A DNA stretch of 33,983 bases. Source: a virus. The stretch's first letter is position 1; every line of letters starts with the position of its first letter. Under the pieces are notes generated by a model, which worked only from the letters and a program-made list of their open reading frames with translations, made no database searches and was not told the origin of the DNA. This document shows, piece after piece, positions 1-4,897 of this stretch. A program made the translations under genes and the position numbers. Location of the stretch: the IMG/VR virus record IMGVR_UViG_3300036770_005726, positions 1 through 33,983 of that record; one strand, given 5' to 3'.

Positions 1-1
1 A

Positions 2-211
2 AGATATGGTGAAGTTCCATTTTTGACGATGACTACAATGCGACCTGTAGACAAAAAGATGGAACTTTTTGAAGCTTACCCTACCGTTATGTTTATGAAC
101 CCAAGTACCCTTTCATGGACAATTGCCGAAAAAAGAGGCGATAATAATTATTGTGCGACTGCTATGGGCCGAAACATACAGCCTTTCATTGATAATTCGG
201 CAATAATGTAA
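2..211 (+). CDS. 3' end of an unrecognised phage gene (partial)
   Basis: The frame is open from the window edge to a TAA at 209-211, so this is the last 69 codons of a gene that starts outside the window. Possible internal starts (TTG at 23, ATG at 29) have no clear ribosome binding site. The visible part is an ordinary soluble sequence ending in NSAIM, with no membrane segment, cysteine motif or catalytic signature. I do not recognise the family. A strong promoter begins only 8 nt after the stop, so this gene is probably the end of the preceding transcription unit. Confidence 0.6.
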   Translation, partial: RYGEVPFLTMTTMRPVDKKMELFEAYPTVMFMNPSTLSWTIAEKRGDNNYCATAMGRNIQPFIDNSAIM

Positions 212-218
212 AAAACAC

Positions 219-247
219 TTGACAGGCAAGAATAAATAGAGTATTAT
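219..247 (+). promoter_or_regulatory. sigma70-type promoter for the tmRNA region, with an embedded late-promoter-like element
   Basis: TTGACA (219-224) and TATTAT (242-247) are separated by exactly 17 nt: a perfect -35 hexamer, optimal spacing and a -10 with one mismatch to TATAAT. The predicted start, about 254, coincides with the expected 5' end of the tmRNA acceptor piece. The spacer also holds ATAAATA (232-238), matching seven of the eight bases of the T4 late -10 element TATAAATA. The region could therefore be read early by host sigma70 and late by the phage sigma factor, although in an AT-rich genome the second element could be chance. Confidence 0.7.
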
Positions 248-253
248 TGAAGT

Positions 254-314
254 ATTCGATGAAGGTTGTTGAAAGATGTTTTGGACGAGGGTTCGATTCC
301 CTCCTGGTCCACCA
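254..314 (+). ncRNA. ssrA: Permuted tmRNA, acceptor (3') piece
   Basis: The segment ends in a tRNA-like half. It has a T-arm GAGGG-TTCGATT-CCCTC (287-303), an acceptor strand CTGGTCC (304-310), discriminator A (311) and encoded CCA (312-314). GGAC just before the T-arm is the usual tmRNA context. No anticodon arm or 5' tRNA half precedes it, so it is not a tRNA. Its acceptor strand pairs over seven positions (one G-U) with GGGCCAG at 563-569, the start of the coding piece. The acceptor piece therefore lies upstream of the coding piece, the permuted arrangement in which the mature molecule is two RNAs held by base pairing. The 5' end is set only by the predicted promoter start and is approximate. 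I could not confirm the long helix 2 by eye. Confidence 0.85.
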
Positions 315-328
315 TAAGGATATTAGTT

Positions 329-550
329 ATGAAAACCTATGAAACTTTTGAGAATGTCGATGGTATGAGAGGTTGCTTGAAAAAACCAATTATCGTTCAT
401 GCCAAGCAAATAAATGAAGATTTTAGAGTTGATACTTTAGAGGGTAATTATAAGCAAGGAAAAGCAGGTGATTATCTTATGAAAGGTATTGACGGAGAAC
501 TTTATATTTGCGACAAAGACATTTTTAAAAAAACATATGATTTTGTTTAG
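329..550 (+). CDS. Small conserved phage protein encoded between the two tmRNA pieces
   Basis: A 73-aa protein. The frame is open further upstream, but that part would run through the tmRNA T-arm. ATG at 329 is preceded by AAGGA (316-320) with 8-nt spacing, so it is the start. The C-terminal half, with a pattern like GDYLMKGIDGELYICDKDIF, resembles a widespread small phage family of the type 'PGDY-x-x-x-G-x-x-GE-x-Y-x-C-x-x-x-x-F'. No function is known to me. The gene fills most of the 248-nt intervening segment between tmRNA acceptor and coding pieces, so it probably sits on the same precursor transcript and would be released by tmRNA processing. It has no membrane segment or signal peptide. 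Confidence 0.8.
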   Translation: MKTYETFENVDGMRGCLKKPIIVHAKQINEDFRVDTLEGNYKQGKAGDYLMKGIDGELYICDKDIFKKTYDFV

Positions 551-562
551 TATCTTTATGAT

Positions 563-754
563 GGGCCAGACCTGGTTTCGACAGGGCAGATGAGTAGAGA
601 ACTGGAGAATCGGCAATGCTAAAGCCGTTAGGGTTGAGACAACTCGGCCGAAGAAGCAAACTAAAATAACCGCAAATGATGAGTTATTCGCTCTTGCTGC
701 TTAGTCAGTAAGATGAGGTTTCGCCGACTGCACCTTATTACTCAAGCAGTCGGC
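563..754 (+). ncRNA. ssrA: Permuted tmRNA, coding (5') piece with tag frame
   Basis: It begins GGGCCAG (563-569), which pairs with the acceptor strand at 304-310. A short D-arm analogue follows, CCTG-GTTTCGA-CAGG (571-585), corresponding to the conserved TGGATTCGACGGG region of bacterial tmRNA. CGGC/GCCG (611-614 with 624-627) and neighbouring complementary segments suggest pseudoknot 1. The tag frame runs 672-704. After it comes a perfect 9-bp stem, GCCGACTGC (723-731) with GCAGTCGGC (746-754), closing the piece. The molecule would rescue stalled ribosomes by trans-translation, using alanine-tRNA synthetase, SmpB and host proteases. The 3' end is an estimate: processing may fall a little after 754. 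This is a phage-borne copy with a complete tag and complete acceptor stem, so it looks functional. Confidence 0.9.
672..704 (+). other. tmRNA tag-peptide reading frame (ANDELFALAA)
   Basis: After AATAACC, the counterpart of the E. coli AATAGTC context, the resume codon GCA (672-674) opens a ten-codon frame ANDELFALAA ending in TAG (702-704). The E. coli tag is ANDENYALAA, so the start (AND-E) and the ALAA end are kept. In E. coli the ALAA end is read by ClpXP and ClpA and the front by SspB. Tagged proteins should therefore be degraded by host proteases. Confidence 0.88.
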
Positions 755-782
755 ACTATATTATGAACATGTGGAGAACGTA

Positions 783-1007
783 ATGCCTTTTGAAGTAAAA
801 GAACTTGAAAAGAAAGTCGAAGAAATTCAAGAACAAGTTTTAAATCCTACGGTTGACAAAATCAACCAAGGTGATAAAATGGATGTTGTTCTTGTTATTT
901 TGATTGTTTTATTGATGTTTGTCTTTCGTGGCATTACTGCCTTTTTACTCAAAGCAATTGGTGCTGTAATTATTGGTGCAGGCCTTTACACATTATTTTT
1001 GACATGA
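783..1007 (+). CDS. Small membrane protein with N-terminal coiled coil
   Basis: 74 aa from ATG 783, which has GGAGAA at 773-778 six nt upstream. A GTG at 771 is also in frame but would use part of that ribosome binding site. Residues 4-30 are charged with heptad-like spacing (EVKELEKKVEEIQEQV). Residues from about 34 to the end are almost entirely hydrophobic, with an Arg-Gly break near the middle, suggesting two membrane passes or one long hairpin. The stop overlaps the next gene by four bases (ATGA), so the two are translationally coupled. The topology would be compatible with a holin, but nothing specific shows this. Confidence 0.7.
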   Translation: MPFEVKELEKKVEEIQEQVLNPTVDKINQGDKMDVVLVILIVLLMFVFRGITAFLLKAIGAVIIGAGLYTLFLT

Positions 1008-1621
1008 AAATCTACATAAACAAATATCGCAATCATTGGCTTTCTCCATACACAATACTTGAAAAGGTTTGTTTTTGGGAGAAAGACAAGGATGTAATCT
1101 ATAATCTCAAAGACAATCCAAAAAACAAATATCAGAAATGGGTTGACCGTTTAGAACCTGTTTGTGTTGGTTTTCAAAAGTTTCTTGACATTGTTCACCC
1201 AAAAATTGATTATGTGAAGATTGATTATTGGGATACTTGGAACATGGACTCAACATTGGCACCAATCATTCTGCCAATGCTCAAACAATTGAAAGAACAC
1301 AAACATGGTTCTGGTATTGTTGACCTTGAAGATGTGCCAGAATATCTACGGTGCGATTCAACCGAAGAATGGGATGACCAGAAATGTTTTGATTTCTACC
1401 GTGAACATGAAGTCAAAGAAGGTGACCGTGATATTCATGCTCGCTGGGATTGGGTACTCGATGAAATGATTTGGGCCTTTGAACAACTCTGTGATTATGA
1501 TAATGATAAAGAATTTTATCATGGTGAAAAATTTGATGTGAAGGGTTATGAAAAACACCATAACCGAATTAATAACGGTACAAGATTATTTGGCAAATAC
1601 TATAGGAATCTTTGGGATTGA
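1004..1621 (+). CDS. Conserved hypothetical protein of marine T4-like phages (205 aa)
   Basis: The protein begins MKIYINKYRNHWLSPYTILE and has the blocks FLDIVHPKIDYVKID, DTWNMDSTLAPIILPML, LEDVPEYLR and ARWDWVLDEMIWAFEQ. I recognise this pattern from a widely distributed uncharacterised phage family. It is rich in Trp, Tyr and acidic residues and has no signal peptide or membrane segment. No catalytic motif is obvious. It starts by an ATGA overlap with the membrane-protein gene upstream, and a short membrane-protein gene overlaps its end, so all three are probably translated from one message. Confidence 0.85.
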   Translation: MKIYINKYRNHWLSPYTILEKVCFWEKDKDVIYNLKDNPKNKYQKWVDRLEPVCVGFQKFLDIVHPKIDYVKIDYWDTWNMDSTLAPIILPMLKQLKEHKHGSGIVDLEDVPEYLRCDSTEEWDDQKCFDFYREHEVKEGDRDIHARWDWVLDEMIWAFEQLCDYDNDKEFYHGEKFDVKGYEKHHNRINNGTRLFGKYYRNLWD

Positions 1622-1809
1622 ACACGGTTGAAAAAATTTGGGCTCGGGCCACCGGTCATTTAATGGGTCACACCGATGATGACCGGCCAGATGTTCCAAT
1701 TCTTACTGTTAAAGAAGCAAGAGTTGCTTTATTTCTCAAAACCTTTTGGGTTATAATTCATGTGATTACTTGTTTTTTCATTATCGCCAATGTAATACGC
1801 CATTGGTGA
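1612..1809 (+). CDS. Small conserved phage protein with one C-terminal membrane segment
   Basis: 65 aa if it starts at TTG 1612, 63 aa from TTG 1618. AGGAA at 1604-1608 gives 3-nt or 9-nt spacing, so 1618 is the better start; no ATG is available nearby. The N-terminal half is soluble (PILTVKEARVALFLKT). Residues about 45-61 are a membrane helix, ending IRHW. The pattern is one I associate with small T4-like cyanophage hypotheticals of unknown role. An exact late-promoter octamer starts at the base after its stop, so it closes this transcription unit. Confidence 0.65.
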   Translation: MGLNTVEKIWARATGHLMGHTDDDRPDVPILTVKEARVALFLKTFWVIIHVITCFFIIANVIRHW

Positions 1810-1817
1810 TATAAATA
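1810..1817 (+). promoter_or_regulatory. T4-type late promoter TATAAATA
   Basis: The octamer TATAAATA is identical to the T4 late -10 element recognised by gp55 with the gp33 co-activator. Counting as in T4, transcription should start near 1823, about 50 nt before the ATG at 1874. The presence of gene 33 in this window supports a T4-type late programme. Confidence 0.75.
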
Positions 1818-1821
1818 TTAA

Positions 1822-1844
1822 ACTGGTCGAATCTTTCGACCGGT
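1822..1844 (+). promoter_or_regulatory. Hairpin at the predicted 5' end of the late transcript
   Basis: ACTGGTCGAA (1822-1831) pairs with TTCGACCGGT (1835-1844) over ten positions with one T-G wobble and a 3-nt loop. It starts within a base or two of the predicted late start site and has no T-run behind it. It is therefore more likely a protective 5'-end stem-loop than a terminator. The rest of the leader is an unstructured CA-rich stretch leading to AAGGAG (1861-1866). Confidence 0.6.
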
Positions 1845-1873
1845 ACACACACAACACACTAAGGAGATTTACC

Positions 1874-2140
1874 ATGTCTAATATGACACCTTTTGAGATC
1901 CGATTGGAACTCTTAAAACTTGCAAAAGATATGCTTGAACAAGATTATTTTGCAAAGCGAGAAGTATCACACAACAATTGGCAAGTATCATCCGAGAACG
2001 CCAGGTTATCTGGAACATCCATACCAGATCAACCACAACTTCCACTATATCCATCAGAGCAAGATGTTATCGCAAAAGCAACGTCATTAAATGCTTTTGT
2101 TTCTAGCATTTCTTCAGAGGTCAAAACGAAGAAAATTTGA
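1874..2140 (+). CDS. Conserved small phage protein (88 aa), probably strongly expressed late
   Basis: ATG 1874 follows a strong ribosome binding site, AAGGAG at 1861-1866. The opening MTPFEIRLELLKLAKDML plus the later Pro-rich YPSEQDVIAKATSLNAFV block match a small conserved family I know from T4-like marine phages, of unknown function. It has a helical N-terminus and no membrane segment or cysteines. It sits alone between an exact late promoter with a 5' hairpin and a rho-independent terminator, i.e. a one-gene late transcription unit. This suggests an abundant, possibly virion or assembly, protein; that last point is inference. Confidence 0.8.
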   Translation: MSNMTPFEIRLELLKLAKDMLEQDYFAKREVSHNNWQVSSENARLSGTSIPDQPQLPLYPSEQDVIAKATSLNAFVSSISSEVKTKKI

Positions 2141-2146
2141 TGGATT

Positions 2147-2169
2147 AGAGAGGCTTCGGCCTCTCTTTT
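2147..2169 (+). terminator. Rho-independent terminator
   Basis: AGAGAGGC-TTCG-GCCTCTCT forms a perfect 8-bp stem (2147-2154 with 2159-2166) with a stable TTCG loop, followed by a short T-run (2166-2169). It closes the single-gene unit at 1874-2140 and leaves 17 nt before the next ATG. Confidence 0.85.
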
Positions 2170-2183
2170 AATAAGGAGTAACC

Positions 2184-2756
2184 ATGCTGAAGTATTTTTC
2201 AATTGCTGCAATGTTAGCAGTATTGATAGTATTCTCGACATTAGGTTTGGCTGATAATAAGATCATAACAAATGAACAATCAAAACCTGAGACAGTATTC
2301 ATCAATGCAAATTTTGAACACTTAACACCAAAGGTTCAAAGGCAAGTATTATGTCTTGCAAACAATATTTACTTTGAGGCTCGTAATGAATCAATCAAAG
2401 GTCAAATCGCAGTTGCCTTTGTCACATTGAATCGTGTTCATTCTGATTTATTTCCGAACAATATTTGTGATGTGGTCAAACAGAAGACAAAAACTGTTTG
2501 CCAATTTTCTTGGTACTGTGAGGCAAAACCAAAAGGGCAATATACAAAACATCTCTTGACAGGTGAGGGTAGTTTGAAGTATAATGAAATCATAGACATT
2601 GCAACATTTGTTTATGCGAATCATGAGAAACTAAATGATCCTAGTTATGGTTCACTTTTCTATCACGCCGATTATGTTTCACCTGGCTGGGGAAAAAGAA
2701 TGGACAAAGTTGCAGTTATTGGTACACACATTTTTTATAGATTGAGAGAATCATGA
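2184..2756 (+). CDS. SleB-type cell-wall hydrolase (endolysin-like) with N-terminal signal/anchor
   Basis: 190 aa. ATG 2184 follows AAGGAG in 'ataaggagtaacc'. Residues 5-22 are a hydrophobic signal or anchor segment ending GLADN. Residues about 50-188 match the cell wall hydrolase SleB family (Hydrolase_2). The hallmarks are LANNIYFEARNES with the presumed catalytic Glu65, the IKGQIAVAFVTLNRV helix, CQFSWYCE (106-113) and the late GSLFYHADYV and RIGTHIFY-like blocks (actual VIGTHIFY). The family cleaves the peptidoglycan glycan strand. Placed with late genes, it is the best candidate for the phage endolysin, exported through its own signal or as a signal-anchor-release type. The stop overlaps the next gene by four bases (ATGA), coupling it to a small membrane protein. 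Confidence 0.85.
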   Translation: MLKYFSIAAMLAVLIVFSTLGLADNKIITNEQSKPETVFINANFEHLTPKVQRQVLCLANNIYFEARNESIKGQIAVAFVTLNRVHSDLFPNNICDVVKQKTKTVCQFSWYCEAKPKGQYTKHLLTGEGSLKYNEIIDIATFVYANHEKLNDPSYGSLFYHADYVSPGWGKRMDKVAVIGTHIFYRLRES

Positions 2757-3016
2757 GTATTGAAGAAAGCATTAGTATTGATAAGTTAGCAATTGCTTGT
2801 TTGACGGTTGTTGTTGCAGCAAGTGTATTAGGCCTTTCTATTTATCATGTAAACGATAGAGTTTTGATGGCAAAGAATATTCAAGATGCCATCGCAAAAG
2901 AAATTGATCCACTTTCCGTTCGTTGTTCGTATGCAAGAGGTGACGATCCTGTTTGCATTGCATTTGCCGCACGAAAGAACGAAATTGTGTTACAATCTAT
3001 TACTCCTAAAAAATAA
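2753..3016 (+). CDS. Small single-pass membrane protein next to the endolysin
   Basis: 87 aa, starting at the ATGA overlap with the SleB gene. Residues about 12-32 form one membrane helix (LAIACLTVVVAASVLGLSIY). The remaining about 55 residues carry two cysteines in CSYARGDDPVC, probably a disulfide, which suggests that this tail faces the periplasm. The C-terminal pattern IQDAIAKEIDPLSVRCSYA looks like a conserved small protein of T4-like cyanophages. Tight coupling to an endolysin makes a lysis accessory role (holin, antiholin or spanin-like) reasonable but unproven. Confidence 0.75.
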   Translation: MSIEESISIDKLAIACLTVVVAASVLGLSIYHVNDRVLMAKNIQDAIAKEIDPLSVRCSYARGDDPVCIAFAARKNEIVLQSITPKK

Positions 3017-3032
3017 TTGAAAGGTTTTAATT

Positions 3033-3548
3033 ATGGCTCGTTATACTTTTACTTGTGAACATTTTAACTACAACGATTTTGGTGATGAAAATAATATTGC
3101 ATCAAAACATACTACAGAATTTCGTGCAGACACATTAGAAACAATGCTTGAAAACTTTGAAATGTTTCTGCGTGGCTCTGGCTTTCATTTTGATGGTGTG
3201 GTTGATATTGTGCCACATGAAAGTGATGATGTTGAAGATGATGAAGTTGACACATCCGTTATGTCACACATTGCAGATGATTTGATTCGTCAAAACAGTA
3301 AAAAATCAGAAGAAGATATATTTGGTGATGTTTTCGTATCAAATGAATCTGAAATCGACTTTGATTTTGGTGCTGCAGGCCCCACACTTACAGTTGCAAC
3401 CGAAGATGACTTTCAAATAAATCTTGATTTTGAAAATGAAAATTGTTCTCTCTGCAAATTACCAATATCGGTAATGGAGCTACATCAATGTTTTGACCCT
3501 TCATGCCCAAGTGGTGCTTATCGTAATCGTAATCAATATGCCGACTAA
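3033..3548 (+). CDS. Conserved hypothetical acidic protein with C-terminal zinc-ribbon-like cysteines
   Basis: 171 aa from ATG 3033, with GAAAGG upstream. The N-terminal 65 residues (TFTCEHFNYNDFG, ETMLENFEMFLRGSGFHFDG) resemble a short family found in T4-like marine phages. The middle is a very acidic, probably disordered linker. The C-terminus has CSLC and later CFDPSC, giving a C-x2-C-x12-C-x4-C arrangement consistent with a small zinc site. Its last 11 bases overlap the start of gene 33. Function unknown; the neighbourhood is replication and late transcription. Confidence 0.8.
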   Translation: MARYTFTCEHFNYNDFGDENNIASKHTTEFRADTLETMLENFEMFLRGSGFHFDGVVDIVPHESDDVEDDEVDTSVMSHIADDLIRQNSKKSEEDIFGDVFVSNESEIDFDFGAAGPTLTVATEDDFQINLDFENENCSLCKLPISVMELHQCFDPSCPSGAYRNRNQYAD

Positions 3549-3762
3549 AGATGAAATGAAAAAGTTCTCTCTTACAATTGAGGGAATGGTTTCAAATACT
3601 GACTACAATTATATTGAAGCCATTGTCCAATATTGTAAAGAAACAGGCCTTGAGATTGAGGTGGCAGCTACGTTGATCACCTCAAATCTAAAAGCAAAGA
3701 TACATGAAGATGCTGCCAATTTGAATTTACTGAAAGACAAAGGTAATCGCCTTCCTATATGA
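3538..3762 (+). CDS. 33: Late-promoter transcription co-activator gp33
   Basis: 74 aa. The open frame extends upstream to 3493, but ATG 3538 (MPTKDEMKKFSLTIEGMV) matches the usual start of the family. The features are an N-terminal helix, then YIEAIVQYCKETGLEIEVAATLI and LKAKIHEDAANLNLL, ending in a basic Pro-containing tail. This is the pattern of the phage late-transcription co-activator family. In T4, gp33 binds the RNA polymerase beta-flap and links the gp55-polymerase complex to the gp45 sliding clamp. It overlaps the zinc-ribbon gene by 11 nt and gp59 by four (ATGA); genes 59 and 33 are also neighbours in T4. Exact TATAAATA elements in the window fit a gp33-dependent late programme. Confidence 0.85.
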   Translation: MPTKDEMKKFSLTIEGMVSNTDYNYIEAIVQYCKETGLEIEVAATLITSNLKAKIHEDAANLNLLKDKGNRLPI

Positions 3763-4349
3763 CTGGTTATGAAACATTCACAACATATCAAGCACTCAAA
3801 CTTCACTTCACACAAGATTCATTTGATTACTTCAAATATAATGGTAAATCAAATGTCTCTGTGACCTCGTTTGAGAATCGCAAAGACAAATATCACTTTT
3901 ACAAACTCTCTCGTAGATTTGCACAGAAAGATGATTTGATTTTGTTTGTTGTTGCAAATTTTCTAGAAGATGATCAGTCGTGGATTGGTAAGTTATTAAA
4001 ACCTGAAGCCGAAACAATTCATTTGAAACACCAAAAGGTCATGCAATCACTCTCGTATATTTTTGAAAATGATTGTCGTGAGCTGTTCGATGGGCAGAAT
4101 CCAAATGATGTTTTGCGAGTGACAAATGGTGAGCATCCCATACTTCTTGAAAAGACCAGACAAAAGGTTACACATTTTGAAACCTTCTGCTTACTGAATA
4201 AGATACTCAACTTCATACCATCTTGGTCAAACAAGATTACCGATACGATTGTTTGGCCAGATTACCGAAGAAAGGCATTGAAGTTTACCGCATTTCTGCC
4301 TGCTGATATAGTAAAATATAAATTGATTTTGAAAAAGGTAATATCGTGA
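3759..4349 (+). CDS. 59: Loader of DNA helicase gp59
   Basis: 196 aa, slightly shorter than T4 gp59 (217 aa). The opening MTGYETFTTYQALKLHFT, the FDYFKYNGKSNVSVTSFENR block and the FYKLSRRF block are typical of gp59 in T4-like phages. It is a small, basic, all-helical protein that loads gp41 helicase at forks on gp32-coated DNA. It starts inside gene 33 by an ATGA overlap, and its TGA overlaps the GTG start of the HAD gene. Its proximity to gene 32, its DNA-loading partner, supports the call. Confidence 0.88.
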   Translation: MTGYETFTTYQALKLHFTQDSFDYFKYNGKSNVSVTSFENRKDKYHFYKLSRRFAQKDDLILFVVANFLEDDQSWIGKLLKPEAETIHLKHQKVMQSLSYIFENDCRELFDGQNPNDVLRVTNGEHPILLEKTRQKVTHFETFCLLNKILNFIPSWSNKITDTIVWPDYRRKALKFTAFLPADIVKYKLILKKVIS

Positions 4350-4831
4350 TTGAAAAAATTTACTTAGATATGGATGGCGTGCTGACCAACTTTGAATCAA
4401 GATGGGCAGAACTCTTTGGTGGTCCATCAGGAGTAGTTCGTGATCGCAAAAACTTTAATGATGAATGGCCTCAATTTGTCAAAAAGCGTGCCTTCGAAAC
4501 ATTAGATTGGTTTCCAGGTGGTCAAGAACTTCTCAAATACATTCAATCTAAGAATGTGACTGTAGAGATTTTATCTTCTTCTGGTGGTCCTAAATTTCAT
4601 TTTGAAGTTGTTGAACAGAAAGATTTTTGGTTAAGAACACACGGCATTTTCTATAAAATAAACATCGTGCCAGGCCGTAAATTCAAGGCCGAATATGCCA
4701 AACCAAATGTTGTATTAATTGATGATACGAAAGAAATTATCGATTCATTCAATGCTGCTGGTGGTATCGGCATACTTCACAGAGATGTGAATATTACCAT
4801 AGAAAAGCTTGAATCTCTACTAAATACATGA
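4346..4831 (+). CDS. HAD-superfamily phosphatase, probably 5'(3')-deoxyribonucleotidase-like
   Basis: 161 aa. The start is GTG 4346, overlapping the gp59 stop (GTGA); no ATG exists nearby. HAD motif I is YLDMDGVLTNF with nucleophile Asp8 and acid Asp10. Motif II is the Ser stretch ILSSSGG (75-81), the basic motif III residue lies in RKFKAEYAK (111-119), and motif IV is LIDDT with Asp126 and Asp127. Length and motif layout fit the 5'-nucleotidase type C / deoxyribonucleotidase-like group seen in phages. It would dephosphorylate nucleotides and act in nucleotide turnover, but substrate cannot be read from the sequence. It is the last of the coupled genes before gp32. Confidence 0.8.
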   Translation: MIEKIYLDMDGVLTNFESRWAELFGGPSGVVRDRKNFNDEWPQFVKKRAFETLDWFPGGQELLKYIQSKNVTVEILSSSGGPKFHFEVVEQKDFWLRTHGIFYKINIVPGRKFKAEYAKPNVVLIDDTKEIIDSFNAAGGIGILHRDVNITIEKLESLLNT

Positions 4832-4854
4832 TATTATGTTTTTTGTGGATAAGT

Positions 4855-4884
4855 CGTTTATACATCGTTCATACTCCGTTATAC
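4855..4884 (+). repeat. Three 11-nt-spaced repeats (CGTT-n-ATAC) upstream of gene 32
   Basis: CGTTTATAC (4855-4863), CGTTCATAC (4866-4874) and CGTTATAC (4877-4884) are arranged at an exact 11-nt period. They end four bases before the AAAGGAAA ribosome binding region of gene 32. The spacing of one DNA turn suggests a regulator binding one face of the helix. Alternatively it may form an unstructured RNA operator. T4 gp32 represses its own translation by binding its leader, so an autoregulatory site is plausible. No good -35/-10 pair was found here. Confidence 0.55.
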
Positions 4885-4897
4885 GAAAGGAAATACT

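Noticed and set aside
281-314. A conventional tRNA gene ending in CCA
   Set aside because: No D-arm, anticodon arm or 5' acceptor strand precedes the T-arm; the matching strand is at 563-569, as in permuted tmRNA.
266-328. Upstream extension of the 73-aa gene to 266
   Set aside because: It would be translated through the tmRNA T-arm and CCA end; ATG 329 has its own AAGGA site.
4832-4897. Sigma70 promoter before gene 32
   Set aside because: TTGTGG at 4843 has no acceptable -10 at 16-18 nt; TATACA and TTATAC lie at wrong distances.
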